A stretch of DNA of 64,000 bases from assembly GCA_018417955.1 (NCBI GenBank), contig JACTVC010000016.1, forward strand, positions 124,001 through 188,000. The letters are read 5' to 3'. Under the pieces are notes generated by a model. It ran no database searches. It was not told where the DNA came from and saw nothing but the letters and a program-made list of their open reading frames with translations. The position numbers were made by a program, and so were the translations under genes. Of this stretch, positions 10,125 to 21,183 are shown in pieces (within the stretch, counting starts at the first letter, position 1; every line of letters starts with the position of its first letter). This DNA is from Laccaria trichodermophora. Lineage: Eukaryota; Basidiomycota; Agaricomycetes; Agaricales; Hydnangiaceae.

Positions 10125-11721
10125 ATGTCAAGTGGCATGGAGATGGCCAGACTCTTCTTCCGCACTTTCAAGAGGGACGATGTCCACGGCGACAACGGAG
10201 ACAGCGACATTGAGGACGACGACAATGACGACAATGTCACCACTTCTCTCACACACACTCCACCTCCACCCATCACACCTCCACCCACAACACCCATCAA
10301 TTCTCGATATCAAACACGTCCCATCACACCTCCACCCCCAACACCCATCAATGCTCGATATCCAACACGTCTCACCACACATCGCACCACTGCCGCCCCT
10401 CCTGGCAAGATCAAAAAAGTTCACAGGAAGGATCGTAGCCGACTGTGCCACTCAGAATCCAAAGCTAAGCAGAAGCTGCTCCACCCCAATCGCATTGCCT
10501 TTTGACCTCGTTTTGCCGCCGCTGAATGTCTCATCATAACTGGGATGAAGACAAAGTTCGATACCGCCAGGCTATGTGTCTCAAACAATTGTTGGATTGC
10601 GCTACGCAAGAAGCCAACCAAAAAGTCTCAGTGGACGGTCGATGAGTTGAAAGGGAGGGGATTTGATGTACTCATGTGGGATGTGAGGTAAATTTCACAT
10701 TTTGTCCTGCATGACGCCCGCTAACTGATTGTCAACAGTAACCCAAAGGTTGTGCTTGACGTTGCCAACTGTATCATCATCCCACTCGCAGGCAGGCCGC
10801 AGGGCAAAGACTGGGACCAGGTCATTTGCGATGCCACTGCTGCCATGAATGCGATCCGCGTTTGTGGTGAGCAGCTTGGCATCTTTACCGAGGGAGACAA
10901 GGAACATCGATGCGGTGACTTCACACCTGTGACCTCTGGTGTATCATATGGTGGCGGGCAGACAGTAAGTCAAATTTTTGACTTGAAACACATCGATACT
11001 GACCATGCATTATAGAGACCTGGAAACCTTCACCTTACTAAAGCGAAACAAGGACTTGTTGATGAACTCCGGGATAATCCTGCGATTCAGCGCATTGCTG
11101 GATGGCAATCATGTAAGTTCCATGATCTATGATACTAATACTTCATCTGATTGTCCCCTCCTTAGGCGCTTTTGCCATCTACGCTCCAAACTCTTTGACG
11201 AATATCGCAATCTATTAAGCAAACTGTTCGACCACCACCTGACATTCATCCACAACTTCGAAAAGTCCATATTCACCACATCAACATTCAACTTGGGCCC
11301 CAATACAATCACCCTTGATCATACCGATTCCGCCAACGTCACTCATGGTCTTTGCGCGATCACGGCGCTTGGTGACTATGACTACACGCTTGGTGGTCAT
11401 ATGATTCTCTTTGATCTAAAACTTATCATTGAATTCCCTCCTGGCTCCACTATTCTCATTCCTTCAGCGGTTCTTTGGCACAGTAACACACCTATCCAGC
11501 CAGGTGAAACATGAATGTCATTCACTCAGTTTGTTGCTGGCAGCTTGTTCCACTGGGTGAAGTATGGTTTCAGGACGGAGGATCAACTTGTCCTTGCTGA
11601 GGGTGAAGAACACTTGTTGGAGATTAATGGTAACTATGCTGAATGTTGTGAGAGGGCGCTCAATCTCTTTTTGAAGCTGTCTGAATTAAATGAGGATCGT
11701 CGACATGTATTTGCCAAGTAG
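10125..11721 (+). pseudogene. TET/JBP-family 2-oxoglutarate/Fe(II) dioxygenase, one premature stop
   Basis: TET/JBP enzymes oxidise 5-methylpyrimidines in DNA. The ATG at 10125 begins a Pro/Thr-rich N-terminus with a 51-bp tandem duplication (10269-10370). Family blocks follow across introns: KKSQWTVDELKGRGFDVLMW, PKVVLDVANCIIIPLAGRP, GVSYGGGQT, RPGNLHL and CAFAIYAPKLFDEYRNLL. Next come the metal-binding HxD in TITLDHTDSANVTHGLCAIT, then LGGHMILFDLKLIIEFPPG and the distal His in SAVLWHSNTPIQPGET. A TGA at 11512-11514 interrupts a conserved stretch where Arg is expected (GET-stop-MSFTQF). The frame then continues to 11721. The 5' exons between 10125 and 10690 may contain a frame change. It lies about 640 bp upstream of, and parallel to, the KDZ transposase; fungal TET/JBP genes are known to travel with KDZ transposons. 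Confidence 0.7.
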
Positions 11722-12363
11722 TTAGATTAGAATTTCATATCTTGATCTCATGTGCATGAATTGATGTTCTCCACTTCCTCAACAGCCTAAGTACTCTGTC
11801 TCATCTTTTGCATGCACACCATGTATGTTGCATCAAGGTACAACCGCTCCACCCCATCATCTTTGTAGAAGTAGTAAGGCTTTCCACACTTCGAGCTGTT
11901 CAGAGTACCCAAGAAAAAAACTTTGTAGTTCAAATGATTAGACTGACCAATAAACCTCCCAAATCCCTGGAAAATCTGATTTCCGTGTCAGCATGTGGTC
12001 GCTAATAGCCACAAAAATGGTCATCCCCATTCAAATAAAATAAAAATAAAAACACTCACAATAGGATATGCCTTGAATCTTCGTATACTTGATACAATCC
12101 ACAGACACTTTCCATGTTTGGGATATCTTGTAGACCATTTGACAATTGGCAGTTGCTCTTCATTTTGTTGAAGATAAAGGGGAGCTTAAGCTCCTATTTA
12201 TTTAAACATTAGAACCGATCTTGATTGATTTCTACCATTGATCAGTTGACGTTGATTGCCCTGATCAGATTGCATGGTAGTTGTCAGGTGCAGCAAAAAC
12301 ACCTTCACAGAGCGCTTCACCAACCCAAGTCATTCTTGCCAGCCCTGTTGCTACACCAATCCA
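11722..12363. other. Intergenic, TET/JBP to KDZ
   Basis: No gene or clear repeat was seen. It presumably holds the 3' end of the oxygenase gene and the promoter of the KDZ transposase. Confidence 0.5.
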
Positions 12364-14817
12364 ATGCCTCCCAAACGGAAACACTCCGAGCCACGCCCTG
12401 CAGAGCTTTTGGATGACGAGGATCCTGACACTCAGCCCACCACCACAATTATCACTCCCGTCCTTCAATTCACCCAACGCATCAATCGACATGGTCACCA
12501 TGCACTCTCAGTAAATACCAAGCATGTACAATTTGAAGTAGAACAACAAGAAACTTGTATGCCTTCAATCGACTTTCCTACCAGCTATCCCAATATCAGT
12601 GGCAATTCCACAACCCTCCCAAATCTCTCTTCAACAATGGACGATGCTTTTGCAGAGCTTGCAGCCATAGACCCCGCTTATTTTGATGCATTGAGTGACG
12701 ACCTCATTTCTGTAGGGCCACGAAAAAAGAGACCTTCAGTACACAGTTGTATTTCATTATATTTCAAGGCTGATTTCGACTTAATTAAAGGATTACCCAT
12801 TAAAAGAATGGATCAAGGATAGCGATGTGTTTTTGGAGGAAGATATTTGGTGGGAAGGGAGGGGGGAGTACATGATGGAAAACTGTTGTCAGTGCTTGAG
12901 CTCTGAGACACTGTATAGGTGCCAGGATTGCGAAGGGGGGGAGTTAATTTGTCAAACATGCATGGTTGATTACCACCGAGCCAACCCACTGCATCGCATC
13001 CAGGTGCATTCTTTATCTTTATGCCTCATTCTACAGTTAATCAATAATTATAGGAGTGGACGGGTTCTTTCTTCAAACCAACAACACTTAAGAAACTGGG
13101 GCTACAAATTCAACTAGGTCACCGACTCAGAGAACGTTGTCATGTACCACAACCTGCATGGAATAATGACTTCGTTGTTCTGGATACTACAGGCATTCAT
13201 GAAGTAGGATTGGACTTCTGTAATTGTGAACGCACCCAACATCATTTTATCCAACTTCTCCGATTCTGATGGTTCCTGGCCAGTGTCAGAAGTCCCAAGA
13301 CTGCAGTGACTTTTCGCTTGCTCAAACACTTTCAAATCCTCAGCTTCGAATCGAAAGTTTCAGCATTTGAATTCTACACAGCTCTGGCACATGAGACAGA
13401 AAATACAGGTATATCACCTTTAAAGGTGAGTCTTTGGTCAACTAAAAAATAATTTGTTTATTGAGTTTCTAGAGGATCGTTACCAACCTTTTATGCGAGT
13501 TGTACACCAGTTCAGATATATTAAGATGTTAAAGTGCGCTGCTCGAGGGCATGATCCTGGTGGCATTACTGCCACACGTCCTGGGGAGTGTGTGGTCTTG
13601 TGTCCAGCATGTCCCCAGCCAGGTAAGAATCTTCCAGAAGGATGGCAGGATGCGCCTTCCGAATTACGGTAAATGTTTCATCAACAACTTGAATAATAAA
13701 TAAAACTTACTTTGCAAGAACAGATTCCTCTACTGCTTGTTTCTCGCTATTGATGCCAACTTTCGATTGAAGCGGAAGGCGGTGTCAAGCGATGAAGCAG
13801 ACCCCAGCCTTCTGGATGGAAAAGCATACTTCGTTGCAGAGAAAGACTTCAAGAATTACCTGAAGGACTTTGGAGATCTCATCATCCAGGAGGCGAGTAC
13901 TTGTTGATTTCATCCCCCTTCTGAATTCTTATTTTTCTGACGTAGCCCAGTACATGCTCGAATCACAATGCAGTTAATGTGGAGCGATCGTCAACTGGAC
14001 TCACTGCAACTGGTGTCGGCACCATTGATTGCTCAAGACATGACATCAAGCAACCAACTTCAGTCAGAGATTTACAGAAGGGTGAACAGCATGTATTGGA
14101 TTCTACTCATATTATATATATTTGACTCATTCTTGATCAATAGATAAGTCAACATGGATTACCTTTTTTTCAGTAGTCTCAAACACAGTGATGTCATGGA
14201 GATCGTTGTCTCATATGATATTGCATGTCAATGGAGCAAGAACTTGTGGAACCGAATGTCATCTTACCCTCACTGGATGCATGTCGACCATGATGGTGAG
14301 AAGCAATTTCACTTCCTTGTCCCCAAATTCCACCTCCCCGCACACATCATGGCCTGTCAAACCATATTCTCATTCAACTACAACTGCAATGTGGGCCGCA
14401 CCAATGGTGAGGCGCCTGAACGAGGGTGGTCACATATCAATCCCATTGCAACAAGTCACTAGTAGCTGCACTCTCCATCGATGTATTTATGGCAGCTGCC
14501 ATAGAAAAACTTGATCAGCTACCGAAGATGAAATGAAATTTTTTTTCATTCATTATGGCATCTGTTTCATTCAGGATAATTCATTCTGTTTCATTCATTC
14601 CTGGCAATGATTTCATTCATTCCTGGCAATGATTTCATTCATTCACGGCACCTGTTTCATTCAAGATAATTCATTCTGTTTCATTCATTCCTGGCAATGA
14701 TTTCATTCATTTCATTTCATTCATTCATGGCAACAATTTCATTCATTCATGGCAACTACTTCATTTTTTTATTTCATTACACCATGGCAACTGTTTCACT
14801 CATTGCTTTACAGTGGT

Positions 14818-15260
14818 TGTGCTCACTGTTGGTGACAACGTTGGGCACTGTTTTCAGGGTCCAGGGCACATTTCCAAATGAAAAATAGCAATAAAATAGG
14901 GGAAAAATCAGAAAAGAATGGGGGATGGTGCTCACTGTTAGTGACGACATCAGGGTCTGTTTTCAGGGTCCAGGGTGCATTGCCAAATATGGTAGAATAG
15001 CTGGAAAATAGCCAAAAAATCAGAAAAAAATGGGGGATGGTGCTCACTGTTGGTGATGACATTGGGGTTGTTTTCAGGGTCCAGGGTGCATTGCCAAATA
15101 TGGTAATATATCCAAAAATAGCCAAAAAATCAGGAAAAAATGGCAGGGTGGTGCTCACTGTTGGTTATGACATTGGGGTTGTTTTCAGGGTCCAGAGCAC
15201 ATTTCCAAATATGGTAATATATCCAAAAATAGCCAGAAAATAGCAGAAAAATTGGAAAAA
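14818..15260. repeat. Four tandem ~110-bp units inside the left palindrome arm
   Basis: Each unit starts GTGCTCACTGTT(A/G)GT and contains TTTTCAGGGTCCAG and CCAAATATGGTA-type blocks. The mirror array lies at 17609-18051. Such arrays near the ends of foldback elements are often transposase-binding repeats; that role is inferred here. Confidence 0.75.
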
Positions 15261-15697
15261 CATATGAATGGTGTACAGAACATCAGGCACTGCCTTCAGG
15301 GTCCATCCCAAAAGGGAAATATGACCTGGTTTGACTAAAAGTGAAGAAAAGCAAGATGAGAATGATTTTACCTATCAGGTCCATGTAATGGGATGTTGGG
15401 ATGATGGTCACATGACCAATTACCAAAAATGGTCAAAAAACGAAAGTTGTAGCCATACACTGTAGCTTCCTGAATCTGTTTGAATTATATTCTGAAGTGC
15501 TCCCATTGTGGAGATATGAGGTTAAGGAATTTCAAAAGTGTTGCATTTTTTTTTGTTTTTTGTGTTTTTCTCCATGAAAACAAAACCAAATAACATGATT
15601 TCAGTATATTTAGAAAGCTAAAAGAAAGGGCTACAATTATTGTATCATGGGAAAAATGACCAAAAAAGGAAGGTGCATGCCCTACAGATATAGACTA

Positions 15698-16060
15698 CCA
15701 AGTTTACTGATAGACTACAAAAAAGTCAGACTTAGACTACATAGTTTACTGATACACTATAAAAGACTACAAAAGTCAAACTTAGACTACAAAGTTTACT
15801 GATACATACAAAAGACTACAAAAGTTTATAGACTACCAAGTTTACTGATAGACTATAAAAGTCAGACCCAGACTACAAAAGCTTGGACTTAGACTACAAA
15901 GTTTGTAGTGTCCACTTTTTGTCATTACAAAAGTTTGTAGTGTGCTTTTTCATTAGAAAAGTTTGTATTGTCTGCTTTTTGAGACTACAAAAGTTTGTAG
16001 TGTCCGCTTTTTCATTAGAAAAGTTGTCTGCTTTTTCATTTAAAAAAGTATGTAGTTGAC
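15698..16060. repeat. AGACTACAAAGTTTACTGATA / AAAGTTTGTAGTGTC repeats in left arm
   Basis: Short tandem copies of AGACTACAAAGTTTACTGAT, then of AAAAGTTTGTAGTGTC(C/T)GC. They are mirrored at 16809-17171 in the right arm. No coding role. Confidence 0.7.
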
Positions 16061-19000
16061 ATGTAGTTTATGGTGTCCTTGGACCTATCTATGTTGGGGG
16101 ATGAGGTTGAAGGATTGCCATCATATTGCCAGTGCTGCAGCATTAGTTTTTGACATCATGCACAAGTTGTCTTGCACATCAGAAAAGGCCATTCTAAGCC
16201 TTTCATATTGATACCTCCTGTCCTATCATAAAACATAATTATCAGTTCATGTGGGGATATGGCTGAAAAATTGACATGACATCTCCAGTTTTTTGACATT
16301 ATGACCAAATTACCTTTCATCCTGTCTGCTTTCACATTAATAGCTACTGGCCTGTCTGAAACATAGTCAACTTTGATACATTCATTTGGGGGTATCACTG
16401 AAGGATTGACATAACATCACCAGTTTTTGACATCATGACCAACTTGGCTTTTGATGATGGGCTGATCCATCCTTGGAGGTGTCTTCAAGTCAGGTCATGT
16501 TGTGAGTTGACCATGTATTGAGTAGCTATTAATGTGAAAGCAGACAGGATGAAAGGTAATTTGGTCATAATGTCAAAAAACTGGAGATGTCATGTCAATT
16601 TTTCAGCCATATCCCCACATGAACTGATAATTATGTTTTATGATAGGACAGGAGGTATCAATATGAAAGGCTTAGAATGGCCTTTTCTGATGTGCAAGAC
16701 AACTTGTGCATGATGTCAAAAACTAATGCTGCAGCACTGGCAATATGATGGCAATCCTTCAACCTCATCCCCCAACATAGATAGGTCCAAGGACACCATA
16801 AACTACATGTCAACTACATACTTTTTTAAATGAAAAAGCAGACAACTTTTCTAATGAAAAAGCGGACACTACAAACTTTTGTAGTCTCAAAAAGCAGACA
16901 ATACAAACTTTTCTAATGAAAAAGCACACTACAAACTTTTGTAATGACAAAAAGTGGACACTACAAACTTTGTAGTCTAAGTCCAAGCTTTTGTAGTCTG
17001 GGTCTGACTTTTATAGTCTATCAGTAAACTTGGTAGTCTATAAACTTTTGTAGTCTTTTGTATGTATCAGTAAACTTTGTAGTCTAAGTTTGACTTTTGT
17101 AGTCTTTTATAGTGTATCAGTAAACTATGTAGTCTAAGTCTGACTTTTTTGTAGTCTATCAGTAAACTTGGTAGTCTATATCTGTAGGGCATGCACCTTC
17201 CTTTTTTGGTCATTTTTCCCATGATACAATAATTGTAGCCCTTTCTTTTAGCTTTCTAAATATACTGAAATCATGTTATTTGGTTTTGTTTTCATGGAGA
17301 AAAACACAAAAAACAAAAAAAAATGCAACACTTTTGAAATTCCTTAACCTCATATCTCCACAATGGGAGCACTTCAGAATATAATTCAAACAGATTCAGG
17401 AAGCTACAGTGTATGGCTACAACTTTCGTTTTTTGACCATTTTTGGTAATTGGTCATGTGACCATCATCCCAACATCCCATTACATGGACCTGATAGGTA
17501 AAATCATTCTCATCTTGCTTTTCTTCACTTTTAGTCAAACCAGGTCATATTTCCCTTTTGGGATGGACCCTGAAGGCAGTGCCTGATGTTCTGTACACCA
17601 TTCATATGTTTTTCCAATTTTTCTGCTATTTTCTGGCTATTTTTGGATATATTACCATATTTGGAAATGTGCTCTGGACCCTGAAAACAACCCCAATGTC
17701 ATAACCAACAGTGAGCACCACCCTGCCATTTTTTCCTGATTTTTTGGCTATTTTTGGATATATTACCATATTTGGCAATGCACCCTGGACCCTGAAAACA
17801 ACCCCAATGTCATCACCAACAGTGAGCACCATCCCCCATTTTTTTCTGATTTTTTGGCTATTTTCCAGCTATTCTACCATATTTGGCAATGCACCCTGGA
17901 CCCTGAAAACAGACCCTGATGTCGTCACTAACAGTGAGCACCATCCCCCATTCTTTTCTGATTTTTCCCCTATTTTATTGCTATTTTTCATTTGGAAATG
18001 TGCCCTGGACCCTGAAAACAGTGCCCAACGTTGTCACCAACAGTGAGCACAACCACTGTAAAGCAATGAGTGAAACAGTTGCCATGGTGTAATGAAATAA
18101 AAAAATGAAGTAGTTGCCATGAATGAATGAAATTGTTGCCATGAATGAATGAAATGAAATGAATGAAATCATTGCCAGGAATGAATGAAACAGAATGAAT
18201 TATCTTGAATGAAACAGGTGCCGTGAATGAATGAAATCATTGCCAGGAATGAATGAAACAGAATGAATTATCCTGAATGAAACAGATGCCATAATGAATG
18301 AAAAAAAATTTCATTTCATCTTCGGTAGCTGATCAAGTTTTTCTATGGCAGCTGCCATAACTACATCATGTAATTGGCAGCTACCAGTCGACAAGTACAC
18401 GTGAAATGGGCCCAGGCTCACGTCGAGACACCCTTGACGATCACTTTGGGGCATGGAATTGGAAAAAAACCAAATTAATGGGTGCTCTCTTTATCTCTTT
18501 ATTATGGTTTGCTAAACTAACACTTCAATTTATTAGGCCCAACTCTGCTTCAAAAAATTAAACTGGCTGTCATTGGCATGAATGACCATGTCTTCCTTCA
18601 TAATCAATTTGTTATCGGCATTGCGGATGACGATCTTGTTCAAAAATGGGAGAAGGAACTCACAGATTGGGAAGAAGATCATCAAAAACCCAACCCATTT
18701 GAGGTGTCGTTTAAAAGTATGTCCACTCAGTAAGCATCTGAGTTGCAATCTCATCTGCTCTCTCAGAGGTTAGCCTGGATTCGGTGAAGCACCAACTTGC
18801 CCTCACAGAGGCTGTGGAGCTGGCTTCAGGAGTGGCCTACATACTCCACGAGGACATCTCAGCGAGCGTGATGCTCACAATGGGCATGAATTTTGAGATT
18901 CAAAAGTGCGTTCATTTTAACCCTTTCACTACATGGTATTATTTGTACTTACTTCCCTTCTCATTAGACGTTGCCTGAAGCTAGACATAGATGTGTTGGG

Positions 19001-19229
19001 CCTTCATGCTACAGATGACCAGAAAAGGAAGATACAGATTCACGCCACTACTCTTCAGCGCAAAATCTTTTCTTGGATGGACATTCAGCAGCTGTACATG
19101 CCTAGCGCTTGCATTGCCCGATTGGAGGCCCAGGAGCGCAGTGATCATGATGCACAGGAGAAGGTTGAGGATATCGAGCTCTGGCTACCATCTGTGCTGC
19201 TGAAGAAACACTCATGCGACATTTGACTA

Positions 19230-19907
19230 CAGTGACTAGGCAAAAGTCTTGCACCACACAAATAATTCTATATCCTCTCCAAGGTCAAAGAAATGGTTAC
19301 CATATATATATGGTAATATACATATAATCTATATATATCTTTGACATAAATATGAGATCTGGATCTCATGCTCTGCTCCATGTAGGAAAAAATGAAAAAA
19401 TGGGGTTTTGAGAGTTTTACAGATACTTCATGTGAGGGTCTAAAAAAATGTGAAGAATTAAGTACTTGCTAACTCAAGTATACAGCACTTTGAATCATAT
19501 CAATTGGATTAGCGGTTTTTGAGATATAGGTGTAAGAAAAGGGCTTATTTTGGTCAAATGTGGTGAAATATGGACTATTTGACCAAAACAAGCTCTTTTC
19601 TTACACCTATATCTCAACAACCGCTAATCCAATTGATATGATTCAAAGTGCTGTATACTTGAGTTAGCAAGTACTTAATTCTTCACATTTTTCTAGACCC
19701 TTACATGAAGTATCTGTAAAACTCTCAAAACCCCATTTTTTCATTTTTTTCCTACATGGAGCAGAGCATGAGATCCAGATCTCATATTTATGTCAAAGAT
19801 ATATATAGATTATATGTATATTACCATATATATATGGTAACCATTTCTTTGAACTTGGAGAGGATATAGAATTATTTGTATGGTGCAAGACTTTTGCCTA
19901 GTCACTG
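19230..19907. mobile_element. Mariner-type foldback MITE in the KDZ gene
   Basis: A 678-bp element whose ends read CAGTGACTAGGCAAAAGTCT in both directions, flanked by TA (19228-19229 and 19908-19909). A TA duplication and a CAGTG start fit the Tc1/mariner superfamily. The inverted repeats extend almost to the centre, leaving a loop of about 17 bp near 19568. It contains paired ATATATAGATTATATG tracts and no ORF. Excision with one TA (680 nt) joins the KDZ frame exactly. Confidence 0.85.
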
Positions 19908-20771
19908 TATGACAGATGGAATGGAGACTACAACAGGCTCAAGCAAATGACGCCCTCGATGAACTCCAGAATTCCTTACGACTATGGTCACACCTCTACA
20001 TTGATAAGGACCGTTTTCAGCCTGGACAGCATGCAAACATGCGTTCCAGGACTGTCATTCACCGTATTCAAGCAAGAGTTGATTTCGCCGCAGTCACATA
20101 CCAGAACACACATGTATTGCTCCACAGATTATCAAAGCTTCCTGGCATCGACGATGTGGGATGGGAACTGAATTTTCCTGTATTAAAGCCATCAGATATC
20201 CGAGCTCTCTCTGATCCAGATGACACTGTTCCAATGCGAAAGAAGTCTGGTGATGCAGTGAGTGCGCCTGCAACCATAGCTTCCGAGGGACATCGAACGC
20301 TCTCATGGATTTGGAGGCGGCTTGGTGAAAGGGTGCTTGAGTCTGAAGGCAAGCATCTGGTCGAGGGTGCGTACACACTCAAACTTGGATTCCCCAATCT
20401 TACTGCCATGGCTAGATCTCCAGATTGAATTTTGCAAAAGCAAAGCATGGGCAGCTCGATGGACTGAGGAGGTCCAGCTACTCATCAAAGAGATGTGACA
20501 GGTGCTCGACTTCTTTGCCAGCCGTGCTCGCGATTGGGATGAGAACGTGGTTGAGAAGAGGTGGTCGGTGACAAGGGGTACACATGGCGCTGATAAAGCA
20601 TTGATAGAGGGGTGCATAGCATATGCGAAAGAGCAAGCAGCACAGTTCCATGCTATGCGAGCATATTGCAAACACATTTGGCGGTCCGTCCTGGCCTACA
20701 TACAGTGGGAGGATAAGAGTGTCATTCCCCCAGAAGTAGCAGAGGCCGACGAGGATGACAATGATGTATAG

Positions 20772-21183
20772 AATTTTTTTACAATTCATTCAGATTTTAT
20801 TTTATTTTTTGAGTCCTACCCTCTCAACGTTGTCTGGGACAGTGACAAAAATATGTAGATAATGTGCGGAAAATCTATGATTACATAAGTAGTGACACGC
20901 GTCCCTCAGGACCATAAATAGGAGTTGCCGCGTTAAATCTAGATCATGTCTGAAAAGGGAAATAGTCAGGTGCATGCCAAGGTGAACTGTGGCACCTCAC
21001 GGCCTCACGTCTCCCTGTGGACAGAGGTTCAGTGTGTAGAGGCTAAATGAGGCAAAGGGATCACTACAGTAAAGTTGTGCAAGCACCATCTAGGGATTAG
21101 AGTCAATTGTGCACAACACAAGTGACTCTAATCATAGTGTTGCTTGCACAACACTGCCAACTACAGGTGAGGGTGAAAGGTTA
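20772..21183. other. Margin of the 18.9-kb insert with a small palindrome
   Basis: No gene was seen. An ~80-bp imperfect inverted repeat (21073-21153) starts AGTTGTGCAAGCA and ends GCTTGCACAACAC, with GATTAGAGTCA facing TGACTCTAATC around a TTGTGCACAA centre. Confidence 0.55.

Larger units (their letters stand above)
14457..18390. mobile_element. 3.9-kb near-perfect palindrome (foldback transposon) in the KDZ gene
   Basis: The arms pair from about 14457 to 16348 and from 16521 to 18390, with a 172-bp loop. Sampled arm positions sum to 32869 throughout the inner part. Outside 14697 the sum falls to 32847, because the left arm carries one extra 22-bp copy of a TTTCATTCATTCCTGGCAATGA-type unit. 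The outer ends are less conserved: CACTAGTAGCTGC on the left, CGACTGGTAGCTGCC reading inward from the right, then a shared TATGGCAGCTGCCATA. ACAAGT flanks both sides (14451-14456 and 18391-18396) and is a 6-bp target duplication, since the uninterrupted codons would read IATSTREMG. No transposase is encoded. Mirror-image short ORFs in the arms are not genes. Confidence 0.8.
12364..20771 (+). pseudogene. KDZ (Kyakuja-Dileera-Zisupton) transposase with CxC2 cysteine cluster, interrupted
   Basis: The ATG at 12364 reads MPPKRKHSEPRP. After a linker comes a CxC2-like cysteine cluster (about 12880-13000): CCQCLSSETLYRCQDCEGGE, then LICQTCMVDYHRANPLHRIQ. Across introns follow a KDZ core (VNMDYLFFS, EIVVSYDIACQWSKNLW, FLVPKFHLPAHIMACQ, VGRTNGEAPERGW; about 14150-14450), then MGPGSRRDTLDDHFGAWNW (about 18400), and the C-terminal QANDALDELQNSLRLWSHL, PGQHANMRSRTVI and DWDENVVEKRWS. 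Two insertions break it: a 3.9-kb palindrome at 14457-18390 and a MITE at 19230-19907. Removing each with one target duplication restores the frame. Three in-frame TGA codons (19224, 19910, 20496) remain, so the gene is dead. The Asp of YDIACQW and Glu of GEAPERGW are likely catalytic. Confidence 0.8.
2325..21183. mobile_element. 18.9-kb insertion splitting the Plavaka gene (composite, KDZ-containing)
   Basis: The Plavaka transposase stops at ...DIIEDIDHR (junction about 21184, minus strand) and resumes at ISAVPP (junction about 2324). Joining the two gives an uninterrupted conserved segment in one frame. The DNA between carries several plus- and minus-strand genes, including a TET/JBP oxygenase and a KDZ transposase, so it is best read as one large cargo-bearing element or several nested insertions. 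Both margins are rich in TTGTGCA-type motifs (2399-2490 and 21073-21153). I could not find clean terminal inverted repeats or a target-site duplication at the junctions, so the mechanism and exact ends are unresolved. Confidence 0.55.

Noticed and set aside
14697..18172. Mirror-image ORFs of 63, 68 and 111 codons on both strands
   Set aside because: They are by-products of the palindrome and its tandem units, not genes.
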